NCBI GenBank assembly: GCA_004369085.1
Contig: ML210333.1
Location: 1-60,619, forward strand
Direction: 5' to 3'
DNA from: Coprinopsis marcescibilis
Lineage: Eukaryota; Basidiomycota; Agaricomycetes; Agaricales; Psathyrellaceae
DNA: 60,619 nt
Within the stretch, counting starts at the first letter, position 1; each line of letters begins with the position of its first letter. The notes under the pieces were generated by a model that was given only the letters and a program-made list of their open reading frames with translations, was not told where the DNA came from and made no database searches. Of this stretch, positions 1 to 11,023 are shown one piece after another. Made by a program: the position numbers and the translations under genes.

Positions 1-434
1 ATTTGGGTGGGAACGAGGCTGGGGGATCTCAAAATGTATGGGATTTCCCGGTTTATGGGTTAGCACCGGTATGGTTTAAGACGGTGTCGACTGTAGCTCA
101 AGCACAGAGAAAAATACTGGTAAACAGTCGGCCCGACTTGCCTTCGAGTGTCCACTGGCGTTGTACTCGAGCTGATTGTTGAACCGGCAGAGTTCTGAAT
201 CCTGTCCGAGCTCGCGAAGTACACAATTTACAAGACGACGGAACTCCGGGAAAGATATTTCTTGACCCTGGCCTTGTTCGCGGGTAAATTCGACGACATT
301 GCAGAAAGAACTCCAAGTTTCGTCTGGGATATCGTAGGAACAGCTCACATGACATTCACGTGCTGCAATACACGCACATTGACGCTCAGGCCATGTGGTT
401 TTAACTTTTCGTCCTTCTGCCAGTGCCGCATGTC
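1..434. other. Left edge, no supported gene
   Basis: No complete gene is visible. Positions 37-95 hold a short repeat that recurs near the right end of the window. The minus strand has an open frame (about 76-348) with protein-like composition but no ATG. It may be the end of a gene cut off by the window edge, or chance. Confidence 0.5.
37..95 (+). repeat. Left copy of a terminal repeat
   Basis: The 19 bases TAAGACGGTGTCGACTGTA at 77-95 recur in inverted orientation at 60525-60543. The 26-bp block at 37-62 (starting TATGGGATTTC, ending TATGGGTTA) matches 60573-60598 in direct orientation at 23 of 26 positions. Confidence 0.85.
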
Positions 435-2710
435 ATGACGTTCCATCGAGTTCACGGCTCCTCAGACAATATCAGTAGCATGTTAAAAGAACCAAGAACG
501 CCACTCGGTGCGCGTAAGGCTCAGGGCAAGATCCAGGCGGCGCAAGGGCACAGTCCAGCACTAGCAACTACAAAAACATCCAACAACCCCGACCGGGATG
601 CCTTGAGAATTTTGCAGAGCTTGAAGGCGCTGGGAGCCCCTGGGATAAGCGACACTGACTTTGTTAGACTTAACCAAGGAGCCTTTGGCGAAATTCTTGC
701 TTTTGTGGCGCACCATGTCAGAGGACGGGAAGGGACGAGGGAGGCGAGGTTAAAACTTGAGAACCAGACTCGGTGAGTTTAGTTGATTTGATTTGGGTAC
801 TGTTGAGCTTTGTACTGAATACTGCATAGCTATCCAGCTGAACAAAACAGATATCAGATTCCACGACGTCATGGTGTTGGCGCGACAGTGGACGAGCAGG
901 TCGCCAATGCTGCTTCGCTGCTCAAGTCGTCCGTTGAGGAGGTTGAAGCGACGCTAAAAGCGGCAGAGGATGCTGAAGTACGCATGAAGGACCTGCGTGC
1001 GTATTCTCCCTTTGCAAGGGCCTAGTGATAAGCACAGTGACGAAGATATCCTGGGCACATGGTTTCAGAACACCAGCACGATCGGCTACAGAAAGAGGTT
1101 GCAGCCAAGCGGAAGGCTGATCTGCTCCTTGATGTTCTGGAACAAAGAGAAACCATACGTCAAGCTCGGATGGACGAGCTAGGCGGTTTAATGCAACGCT
1201 TAAAGTGAGTGGGCAGTGTATGTCTGGACCCCGCCACAAGTTTGTATGAGTCGTCCAGCTCCTATTTAACGATGGACAGCGGAGAAAGTCAATGGTCGCC
1301 ATGTGTCTTCGTACACCTCCATATGACATCCACTTTTGATTCCGTGGAAATATACGGAACTGACATGCTTATTTCCCCAGGATTGCTATCGGGAGCAAAG
1401 AAGCAAGTGGTCCCTCATATTTTGTCGACATCCCGTCTTGACGCAAGCTGCTGTTGACGTATCTGCAGCCTGTCAACGTCGATGGTGTTTCATCGACAAA
1501 CTGGGTTGTTTCCAAGGACGGTGGGGCGAAGACTAATCAGTCGCACGTCACAGCGGGTACTTTGGCGGTACGCAGTTGAGTCTTGCAGCCCACTGGTTGT
1601 TTGGTTGACTCGTTGTAGAGTCTGCATGCGTATCATATTAAGCTTTCGCGTTTGGCGGCGAGAGGTAAAGTCGTAGGTCTTGAAGAGATGCTGATGCTTC
1701 GATTTCAACGCGCCGCAGAGGAGCGGTCACTGGAAGGCGATATGCAGTGAGTTCTTCCCGTTATTGTCTAAAGAGATCCAGGATAGGTTTGCCGACGTGT
1801 TTATCATCAGGGAGGGATATGTGCGAGCCTTGCGACGTCAGTCACAAGCAGATGTGTATTACCGGAAATGTACAGCAAAACGGGACATTACAGACGAGCA
1901 ATTGGATCGTCTTTGGGGCAGAAATGTAGACGATTCATCAGGGAGTTGGCCATTAGTATGACTCTGACATCTGCGTTTAGAGGTCAAGAACACAGAATAT
2001 CAGGCAGCTGCTGGAAAGGGCAGCGCTGTTAGAGCAAGAGTCCGAGCAATACATCGCAATGGTAAACTGTGAAACAAAGCGTGCTCGTACACCGAACTCA
2101 TCTCTCCTCCAGGTAGCGGTCTTCAATAGCCAGACGTCCCCATTGCTGAAGCAATCCCACCTGGACAACAAAGACCGCTCGCCCGGTCATTATATCGACG
2201 ATCTTCGGGCTTCGATAATGGTGAGGTGTAAATCGGAGTCTCAAGAGGAGCCGGACGCCTTTACTCTCCGAATATCTAATTTGCTGGAACTTTGGGGTTG
2301 CACTGTAAGTAGTGGCAGATTCATGGGGTTGGACGGGATTGCTGAGGCCACGCTTTGGACAGAATATTGGAACCATCGCGGCGGCTGTTCGCGAGCTGAT
2401 TGAGGAGGGTCATCAGACCCATAACTTCCTGACCAAGACCAGGGTTCATCCGTTCCAACTGTCTGCAGAGCTCGTTCTTGCTAAAGGTGTGTTGCTGTTG
2501 ACAATTCGAGGTCCCGCCATGCGCTCTGATTGATGTTGGGGTCCGCCAGACACGCATCTTGAAGAAAGCGCTGCAGTAGAGGCGAAAGCTGTAAAATCTC
2601 TACGACGCAAGATTGAGAAGGGCACAAAAGCTGGGGGAATTATCGATGACATTGAAGCGCTATTGCGCGAGGCCAGTGCTATTGTGGGGGATGAGATCAG
2701 GGTACTCTAA
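435..2710 (+). CDS. Coiled-coil protein of unknown function, multi-exon
   Basis: I do not recognise this gene. It starts at the ATG at 435 (MTFHRVHGSSDN); the first exon ends near 774 at a GTGAGT donor. Later exons are short and charged, with heptad-like stretches. One contains KEVAAKRKADLLLDVLEQ near 1090-1160, another RFADVFIIREGYVRALRRQS near 1785-1850, and a further one LRRKIEKGTKAGGIIDDIEA near 2598-2655. The reading ends at a TAA at 2708-2710. At least eight exons are needed, so the exact structure is uncertain. Content suggests a largely helical, coiled-coil cytoskeletal or kinetochore-type scaffold, but that is inference from composition only. The gene reads in the same direction as the downstream aconitase, about 575 bp apart. 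Confidence 0.55.
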
Positions 2711-3285
2711 AGGCGGGTGAGCGGAGGCCCGGGAGCTATGGTGGTGGGTGAGTTCCCGGAAAAACGTCAGCGATCAATAAGTTTCGAATTCAAGATTTTC
2801 TTGGCTGGGGGAAGAAAACGGGAATTGTGGAGGTGCCCAGAGTTATGTATACAGCGTACAGCCCGTCGTCGGGGACCCAAGCAACGTGTAAGTACGGGCA
2901 GTTGTAGTTTACGTGAGTCTGTTATCTGTGTTATCGACGGTATCGAGCTGCGGATAGTGCCTGTGGCGCACTTATTGGACAAAAGAATGCACGAATTCGC
3001 TGCTCAGTGGAGACTCCGGTGGCCCCAAGTTTAAGAAAAAGGCTGGGACACGGCTAGCAATACGGAATAAACAAGTAGCAGACGTGGAGAACCATATGGT
3101 TTGCTCCGTCAATTCGACGGGCGGTGATTGGCTGGCGCAGTTGTTATTCACGTGCTCGGGTCCGATAAATTTGACGTTTCCGTCAGTGCCCGGTCGCTTC
3201 CATCCAATCTCTCTCTCTAACCACCTCTTAGCCGTCGTCGTCGTCGTTCCCGTCGCCGCCGCCGTTCTAGCCATCGTTAGAGACG
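2711..3285. other. Intergenic region and aconitase 5' leader
   Basis: No gene is supported here. The last 100 bp before the aconitase start are pyrimidine rich (CTCTCTCTC), then carry a GTC/GCC trinucleotide run at about 3232-3263, as in 5' leaders of strongly expressed fungal genes. Confidence 0.5.
3127..3131 (-). promoter_or_regulatory. Candidate CCAAT box upstream of aconitase
   Basis: ATTGG on the plus strand (CCAAT on the minus strand) lies about 155 bp before the aconitase ATG. CCAAT-binding HAP complexes control respiratory and TCA genes in fungi. Five bases occur often by chance, so this is only a candidate. Confidence 0.3.
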
Positions 3286-6214
3286 ATGTTGAACATCTCC
3301 AACAGAACTGTCGGCGCCGTGCGCGCGGTGAAGCGTAGCTTCGCTGCTGGCATGGCCACGGTCAGCCCGCGAATTGGCGACACCAAGGTCCCCATGTCCT
3401 TGCTTGAGAAGGACGCATTTATCAACTATCAGCGCATTGAAGATAACCTGGTCATCGTTCGCAACAGGTGAGTAGAGGGTTGGAGGCGTTGCATAGGTCA
3501 TGGTCGCTCATCTCTTTTGTTCCGAACAGGCTGAATCGACCACTTACCCTGTCCGAGAAGATTCTCTACGGACATCTCGACGACCCCCACGGCCAAGATA
3601 TCGTTAGAGGCACGAGCTACCTGAAGCTCCGTCCAGACGTACGTTGTCCTTTTTCCTGACTATCGATCACAATACTTACTTGGACCCTCCTTCAATATAG
3701 CGAGTTGCATGCCAGGATGCGACTGCCCAGGTTCGTTTCTGGTGGAGATGGTATCCACGAACTTTCGCACTGACGTAACTTGTGACTTGTAGATGGCCCT
3801 GCTCCAATTCATGTCAGCAGGCATGGATACCGCCGCCGTCCCCACCACCGTCCACTGTGACCACTTGATTGAGGCTCAGGTTGGCGGTGTCAAGGATTTG
3901 GAGCGTGCTATCAACATCAATAGGGAAGTTTACGACTTCTTGGCTACCGCTACCGCCAAGGTTCGTATTGACTTCATCGTTTTTCCGGCCGCGTGCTGAC
4001 GCCTCCTTCCCCCCAGTACGGTCTTGGATTCTGGAAACCCGGCTCTGGTATCATTCACCAGATCATTTTGGAGAACTATGCCTTCCCCGGTGGATTGATG
4101 ATCGGTACCGACTCACATACCCCTAACGCTGGTGGTCTCGGCATGATTGCTTGCGGTGTCGGTGGTGCTGATGCTGTCGACGTCATGGCTGGAATTCCTT
4201 GGGAACTCAAGTGCCCCAAGGTTATTGGTGTTAACCTTACCGGAAAGATTGGCGGTTGGACTACTCCCAAGGGTGCGTAACATCAGTTAACCTTCTTCAT
4301 TTCATTGACTTAGATTGGCCACAGATGTTATCCTCAAGGTTGCTGGAATCCTCACTGTCAAGGGTGGTACTGGTGCTATTGTTGAATACCGCGGAGATGG
4401 TGTCAACTCGATTTCTTGCACTGGTATGGCCACTATCTGCAACATGGGTGCTGAAATCGGTGCTACCACCTCTCTTTTCCCTTTCAACAACCGCATGGCC
4501 GACTACTTGAAGGCTACCAACCGTTCCGACATCGCCGCTTATGCGCAACAATTCAGTGCCAACCTGCAAGCAGATCAGGGTGCCGAATACGACCAGGTTA
4601 TCGACATCGTACGTTCAATCCATCTCGTATTACAGAATCGTCGCTGACACCCATTACAGAACCTCTCGGAATTGGAGCCCCACATCAACGGTCCCTTCAC
4701 CCCCGATTTGGCTACTCCCATCTCCAAGTTGGCCGAGACTGCTAAGGCTAATAACTGGCCTGATGAGATCAAGGTTGGACTCATCGGCTCTTGCACCAAC
4801 TCTTCGTATGAGGACATGACCCGCTCTGCGTCCATCGTCAAGCAAGCTGCCGACCACGGTCTTACCTTCAAGAGCAAGTTCACCGTCACCCCCGGATCTG
4901 AGCAAGTTCGTGCCACCATCGCTCGTGATGGTCAAGTCGAGGCTTTCGAGACTGCCGGTGGTATCGTTTTGGCCAACGCCTGCGGTCCTTGCATCGGTCA
5001 ATGGGATAGGCAAGACGTCAAGAAGGGCGAGGAGAACACCAGTGCGTTTAGTACTTCCCTCGTTGTTGATTCATTGTCTAACGCTTTTTTCATTCACCAG
5101 TTGTCACCTCGTACAACCGTAACTTCACTGGCCGTAACGACGCTAACCCCAAGACCCATGCCTTTGTCGCATCTCCGGATATCACCACTGCCTTGGCTTT
5201 CGGTGGCAGCCTCTCGTTCAACCCCCTCACCGACTCTTTGATCGGTGCTGACGGCAAGCCCTTCAAGTTCGATAGCCCCAACGGCTATGAGCTCCCCCCT
5301 CGTGGATACGACCCCGGAGAGAACACCTTCCAGGCTCCTCCTGCAGACCGTGCCAGCGTCAACGTTGCTGTTGACCCCAAGAGTGACCGTCTCCAACTCC
5401 TCAAGCCCTTCAAGCCATGGAACGGCCAGACCCCTTCCGACCTCCCTATCCTTATCAAGGTCAAGGGCAAGTGCAGTACGTATCCAGATTCAACTGTGCT
5501 GGAGTACCTGTCTCATTAGCTTATTCATCTAGCCACTGATCACATCTCTGCTGGTGGACCCTGGTTGAAGTACCGTGGACATCTCGAGAACATCTCCCGT
5601 ACGTTACTGCGACTTCAATCTTGTCTATAGCTTTTTGACGCTTTCCTTCAGAGAACTGCCTCATTGGTGCCATCAATTCCGAGAACGGTGAGGCCAACAA
5701 GGTCAGGAACCAGATCACTGGTGAATTCTCTGGTGTCCCCGCCACCGCTGCCTACTACCGCGACCGCGACATCAAGTGGGTCGTCATCGGTGACCACAAC
5801 TATGGTGAAGGTTCTTCCCGTGAGCATGCCGCCCTTGAGCCCCGTTTCCTCGGTGGTCTTGCTATCATCGTCAAGTCCTTCGCCCGTATCCACGAGACCA
5901 ACCTCAAGAAGCAGGGTATGTTGGCCTTGACTTTCACCGACCCCGCCGACTACGACAAGATCCGACCGGATGACCGTGTTTCCATCCTCGGCCTCGAGGG
6001 CTTTGCCCCCGGCAAGAACTTGACCTTGGCTGTCAAGCACACCGACGGAACCACCGAAGAGTTCGAGTTGGCCCACTCATTCAACGAGGGCCAGATCGGA
6101 TGGTTCAAGGCTGGCTCTGCTCTCAACTTGGTACGTTGACGGTCGTTGCATAGCCCGTGGACGTAGACTGACTCCTTTTTTTAGATGGCTGCCAAGGCCA
6201 AGGCTCAGGCTTAA
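3286..6214 (+). CDS. ACO1: Aconitate hydratase, mitochondrial
   Basis: This enzyme interconverts citrate and isocitrate through cis-aconitate in the mitochondrial TCA cycle, using a [4Fe-4S] cluster. I read eleven exons: 3286-3467, 3530-3638, 3701-3730, 3793-3960, 4017-4272, 4325-4608, 4660-5041, 5101-5475, 5533-5598, 5652-6130 and 6185-6214. Two are only 30 nt long. The N-terminus ([20 protein letters not shown]) is basic and hydroxylated like a mitochondrial presequence. Cluster-ligand regions are visible as [11 protein letters not shown] near 4790 and [11 protein letters not shown] near 4979 (the C-x-x-C pair). [12 protein letters not shown] near 4103 and the C-terminal swivel domain with [15 protein letters not shown] near 5790 are also present. 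Length (about 780 residues) fits the family. The 3' flank was duplicated downstream of the first NACHT gene. Confidence 0.97.
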
Positions 6215-7166
6215 AAGCTTTCTCTCCTCTGTAGACCTCCTTCCTACCCTCACCAGTCCGGACCTGCGATGCCTCTCAAGCTTCGATTATGGGACTGAAA
6301 AAGAATGACTTTCTGACCGATTTTTCTTGCATGTGTAGTGTTATAGTTTTGCATGACAATTCATTATAATTTATATCGGGAATTGGATTTGGCGATGCAA
6401 GGTTGGAAAGGAACTACTTCTGTTGGATGCTCGACGTGTTCTCGCATCATCCCTGACCGGTACAAGGGTCGTCATTGGGTCATCTTGTTATTCTTGTTTT
6501 GCCGTTTCCGTTCCTTAGCCACAGTCCTCGGGCTAGATGTTTGACAGAGGTCCAGTACTCTCGTGATATGGCGAATGGGTCCAACTATGGGCTGTTGCTG
6601 ATCGCCAGAGCTCTCGAAGGAAATTCTTTGGACGAGGAACCTCAGATACTCACTGCTCAGCTTACGTTCTATTACCTACAAATTCGGTGGTCGACTTCCT
6701 CAACTAAACATCGCACTATGAGGACAGAATTATCTCAGCTTCTCAGCCAGGACGAGTTTCACGAAATATCCTGGATTTCTATAGTGGTCAGTAGACCATA
6801 TAACTGTCATCAACTTGAACGTATATTGTCTCAATATTGGCTATGACCTCCTCTTAAATTGAGCTGGGTCGCCTATTCATTCCACATTTGTTTACAATTC
6901 TGAGTTGTCGCACTCCGAGGCACTGCTCACTAGCACTGGCGGCAACTCTTTAAGCAGCCCACTTTTGTTTCTTCCAAAGACCATGCAAGCCAGTTTGATG
7001 ACTTGTATGTAGCGCGACGGCGATATACATAGATCGCATTGTCGAGGTGAGAGAGCCAACACGGTACGTGCCTTCCGGTGATCTCTTGCCTAATTCTGCC
7101 AAATAGCCATTGTGGCCTGCGAACGGCCCAGTGCCAGTTCACAGCAATGAATCGTTTGCTGTACCA
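6215..7166. other. Aconitase 3' flank and intergenic DNA
   Basis: The aconitase 3' untranslated region lies at about 6215-6365. The stretch 6236-6365 has a second copy at about 9716-9836. The rest, to the first NACHT gene, shows no ORF I can support. Confidence 0.5.
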
Positions 7167-7666
7167 ATGAGCATGGACGTTTCATCTGTACCCCAAATGG
7201 CTTATATCGACGCTATCCTGAAAGATCAACATCTTTACATTCAAAAACCCCCCTCCCCTATCAATATAAGCCCTTGGGAGCAGTTCACCGCACCAGGCGC
7301 ACACACAACTCGGCAGAGAGATACGACGCCCCCCGCTGCTACCCACAAACTCGAGAGGATATTCAAACTCGTATCTTAAACTTGATCAAGGAGATGGAGT
7401 CCCAGAGCTCTGATCACCCTTCCGCCCGAATCATATGGCTTTCCGGACCTTTCGGTACAGGAAAATCAGCCATCCAACAGACGATTGCCGAGAGGTGTGA
7501 TGAAGCGGGAACTCTTGCAGCAAGCTTCTTCTTCTCCCACCAGTCGTCGGAGAGGAACAACAGCCGCAAATTCGTGCCCACCGTCGCATGGCAGGTAGCA
7601 AAAAGTGTTCCCGATGCTCGTCGACATATCGAAGCGGCGGCTGTCTTGGTGCCAATGGACAACCAT

Positions 7667-7804
7667 ACTCCCTCATACAACCCATTCCCTTCAGTACCGG
7701 AACGCACTTCATTCAATGCCACAGCGGCACATCACACACTGCAGAACGGCCACCCGACTCCCTCTTATGACTCATTCCCTGCAGTGCCGGAAAGCACTTC
7801 ACTT
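7667..7804 (+). repeat. In-frame tandem duplication inside NACHT gene 1
   Basis: Two copies of a 48-bp segment (7667-7714 and 7757-7804) start 90 bp apart. They encode TPSYNPFPSVPERTSF and TPSYDSFPAVPESTSL. The paralogue at 11.5 kb has one such unit (QSYDPFPSMPECTG), so the duplication is specific to gene 1 and keeps frame. Confidence 0.75.
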
Positions 7805-8503
7805 TTCCCTCACGGGCGTATTCTTCGACTTGACCCGACGGTTACTATTCGTAATAAGGGACCTCTCGCTTCCCTAGTGGAGAAAGACCTTGCCTCTCAG
7901 TTGAGCGCCCTCATAAATGAGCCATTGAAGCTTACAGCGCGCTACCAATCCCAATCTCAATCCCAAGTCTGCCTTGACCGCAAGCCCCAGCCCAATGTAC
8001 TCATCATTGATGGTCTGGATGAATGCAAGGACGAGGAACAGCAATTGGAGATAATAACAGTGCTTCATGCTGCAGTCATCGAACACAAACTTCCTTTCCT
8101 CATCATCATCTCCAGTAGACCAGACGAAGCCATAGATAAGTGTTTCTCCAGGCTCTGGGGTCCCATTTTCGAGAGAATCGATCTCAAGACGAATCAAGAT
8201 GCGGATAAGGACATCGAACTCGTCTTGCGCGCCACATTCCGCGACATATGTGGGAGGCACGGCATTGCACCAGGGACATGGCCAGAGGAAGCGGACATTG
8301 CGCAGATGGTCAGGAACGCATCTGGGCATTTCATCTATACGTCTATCGCTCTCAAACTTATCGATGGACCCTATCCTCAGGAAATTCTCAGGACCACAGG
8401 ACACCCATTAGCCCATCTCGATGTGTTGTATTCGCTCCTTTTAAAGCGATGCAACAATCCGAAGAAAGCTGTGATTACACTTCTGGCAATCAACCGGTAC
8501 AGT

Positions 8504-8861
8504 CAAGAGGTGACAGATCGGCCAAATGTGGAACTGGATCTGAACGCGAGTGATGGTTAATGGGAACATTCCAAAGGGCGGCATATCTCGGCAAGGAGAG
8601 ACACACTCGACATGGGACTAGAGGAAGGATTTAAAACTAAACTACTGAGCCCATACGGCCTACTGCCATCCGAATATTGCCTGTGAGCAGTTAATTTAAA
8701 CGAATCCAAAGGCAACGAGCAAGAAGCAGCCAACGACTCCTTTGAGGGCGGGCTGAAGCCCATGCCAAACATGCCACGCCATCCTTCCTAATATAGGGGG
8801 GGGGTAGGGGGGGACCCCTCCGTGGGAACTATTCCAGATCGACGAGATCTGTCACCTCTTG
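8504..8861. mobile_element. hAT-type MITE, 358 bp, with 8-bp target duplication
   Basis: The ends are perfect 16-bp inverted repeats: CAAGAGGTGACAGATC at 8504-8519 and its complement at 8846-8861. They are flanked by identical 8-bp direct repeats GGTACAGT at 8496-8503 and 8862-8869. The uninterrupted site is seen in the paralogue near 12337-12344. An 8-bp duplication with a CA start is the signature of the hAT superfamily. No transposase is encoded, so the element is non-autonomous. It contains a guanine tract (two runs of G separated by TA) at about 8795-8813. Confidence 0.92.
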
Positions 8862-9715
8862 GGTACAGTTGGTTTCGAAGGATTGATGTGGAGCATTTCT
8901 TTCAAGATGAAATCGACACCAACCTTTTCTTCCTCTTCAAGTCGATGCCGGCCTGGGCCGACACTGACTCACACATTTCATTCTATCACAAGTCGGTGAT
9001 GGACTTCCTCGACGACCCGCTACGATCAGAGGACCTTTATGTGGGTCAGAATACCTTCTATGGGGAGATCCTACCATATTATCTCGATTTTTACAATGGT
9101 GCGTTACCTGCGATGCTGGCATGTTTGTTTGCTCATCGATCATCCCCGCTGTTTGGGTTACCATGTATGTTTCTAGGTACCTCAGGGCGTCTCGACGACA
9201 ACCAGCTCTTGACTCGCGAGCAGCTTCAAGAGCTCCATGACGACTTTCTGAGGTTTCTTCCACTGGCTGATCTTCGCAAACGTGATTTGCAGCAGAAACT
9301 TAAAGCATACGACCTTGCTTGGTGGTCGGCACTATCTTCTTCAGAGATGTTGTCAAACTTCCTTTGGGTTTTCCATCAAGGCCCACTCGGGGTGTGTTGT
9401 ACTTTTCGTCTGGCTCTTTTATCAGATGTGCTGACACTTTTGTGGGTACAGTGTGACCGCTTCAAATGCAGTCGCACTTGCTCGAAATGGCAGAAGCTTG
9501 TTACGCAGAGATGCACGTCGTCTGGCTGCAGTCTTCCTCCTCGACCGACTAAACGGCTTGACACGCGTGGTGTAATTCTTGGAGGGCTTTTGCTAGTGGT
9601 ATTCCTCGCTCTTAGCGTATACACGAATCTCGGTCGCTACCGATCTGGTGCGCACACTGTAACTCAGACCAATCAGGCGCCATACTGAAGTAACTCGACA
9701 ACGAGATCTCCTTCT

Positions 9716-9836
9716 CCCACCCTCAGTCCGGACCTGTGATGACTCTCTTAGCTGGAACTTTGATTATGGGAATGAAAAAGAATAATTTTCTGACCGATTT
9801 CCCTGCATGTGTAGTGTTATACATGACAATTCATTA
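9716..9836 (+). repeat. Duplicated copy of the aconitase 3' flank
   Basis: The stretch from the CCCTCAGTCCGGACCTG block to GACAATTCATTA matches aconitase 3' DNA at about 6236-6363, with scattered substitutions and small gaps. Shared blocks include GATTATGGGA, TTTTCTGACCGATTT and GCATGTGTAGTGTTAT. The copy sits just behind the end of NACHT gene 1 and is interrupted at 9836/9837 by the Helitron-like element. Confidence 0.85.
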
Positions 9837-10621
9837 TCTAATATATTAAAGCACAAAGGTCGGAACGTGGCCCTGAGAACATCAAATTTGATTATCATGT
9901 AAGCAAATGTCCCACGTCCTCTCGAATGAAATCATGTAAGCTAAGTGTCCCACGGATCTGGCGCTGACTCGCGACACACTTGGATGTGACAGTTGTCCGA
10001 TCTATCTATCTAATATATTAAAGCACAAACGTCTCCAAGTGGCCCTGGGATGATCATTTGATTATCATGAAATCAAATATCCCACGTCCGGTTGCCTTTG
10101 CGCAGGCTCGCCTTGAGGCTCGGGGGTTCGAAACGGGAACTGGACGGGAAATTTGTATAACTTAAAATTCCCTGTCCTAGCCACGGGCCATGGGACACGG
10201 GAGACTCTTTCGGCTTCAGAGTTACTACAGCCCTCAAGAAGGTGCACTCTATTTAGAAGTCACACTGAACATATGAAATCCAATTGGACTCGGAAATGCT
10301 CGAATTTCTTGGTCCTGGAGTCTGGACTACTATGGATGTCATGGTACTGCCATACGTGCACCGGCAAACACAAAAATTGACAGCAAAGGGAGGGTCAACC
10401 GCAGTTGTAAATTAAAATGCCCAAGTTCTACGTCACGCGTCACGGATGTACAATTTGTGTACTATGTGTGAGTGCGAGCACACTGCAGGCCTGCGCCAGC
10501 AAACACATATTTGATTATTTGCTCTCATTAGCATCAAAGACAGCCAAATTTCTCAATGTTGGTTGTCTAACAATAAATTACAACCCCCCGTGGTGAAGCC
10601 ACGGGGCAAGACGAAGGCTTG
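9837..10621 (+). mobile_element. Helitron-like non-autonomous element
   Basis: The 5' end reads TCTAATATATTAAAGCAC directly after an A (9836), inside the copied aconitase 3' sequence, whose unoccupied version is seen at about 6364. Near the other end is a hairpin with stems CCCCGTGG and CCACGGGG (10586-10606), followed 15 nt later by CTTG then T. A TC start, a 3' hairpin and insertion between A and T are Helitron traits, but CTTG differs from the usual CTRR end. A second copy of the 5' terminus starts at 10009, so two elements or a nested insertion may be present. No RepHel gene is seen. The 3' limit is less certain than the 5' limit. Confidence 0.65.
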
Positions 10622-11023
10622 TAATTTATTGAGAGCTGGATTTGTTTATGTAACTGGGATAGCAAGGATGCGATGCTCCTGTCGGATTTTCGCATGCCAT
10701 GGCTGAGGCCTGAGGAGCTGAAATGACACAACAGGAATAACAAAATGACCTTTAACTTGTCGAGGATGCCTCAAGCTAGCTATATGACCGACCTTTTGAC
10801 AGCTTTGGCGATTGGCAACACGTGGAATATCGCATACATTCTTGAGTCTTGACGATCACGAGATCGGAGAGTACCGGACCTCATTACGTTCTGTGCTGTC
10901 ACGACACCACAGCAGTAGATGTTCAAGCTTCAAGTCTGCCAGAGACCATGGTGATTGACCTTGATGATTGATTAATAGCTCTGAGTACTTCATCCATACT
11001 TCCTCAGAAGCCAATTGCAAGAC
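10622..11023. other. Upstream region of NACHT gene 2
   Basis: No ORF is supported here. The first 13 bases beyond the hairpin can pair with CAATAAATTACAA before it, so the hairpin has an outer arm of 13 bp. Confidence 0.4.

Larger units (their letters stand above)
7167..9688 (+). pseudogene. NACHT (STAND) NTPase gene 1, disrupted by a MITE and a frameshift
   Basis: This is a copy of the NACHT gene at 11024-13071. The linker motif ERYDAPRCYPQTRE lies near 7318-7355. Walker A is GPFGTGKSA (near 7446) and Walker B is VLIIDGLDEC (near 8001). The helical region continues past 8880, and the C-terminus has the cysteine motif CDRFKCSRTCSKW and a hydrophobic helix GVILGGLLLVVFLALSV near 9570-9620. 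Two lesions break it relative to gene 2: one missing base at about 7298-7305, after FTAPGA, and a 358-bp MITE at 8504-8861 that brings a stop at 8558-8560. Two 3n introns are likely at 9099-9176 and 9392-9451. The linker holds an in-frame tandem repeat. The ATG at 7167 is the best upstream start. Proteins of this class are ATP-driven switches in fungal non-self recognition and cell death. Confidence 0.85.

Noticed and set aside
76..348. Minus-strand frame with protein-like composition at the left edge
   Set aside because: No ATG start, no recognisable domain, and it overlaps the terminal repeat. It might be a gene fragment from outside the window, but this cannot be supported.
10121..10140. 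GGGGGTTCGAAAC resembling a tRNA T-arm
   Set aside because: No matching acceptor, D or anticodon arms could be drawn around it.
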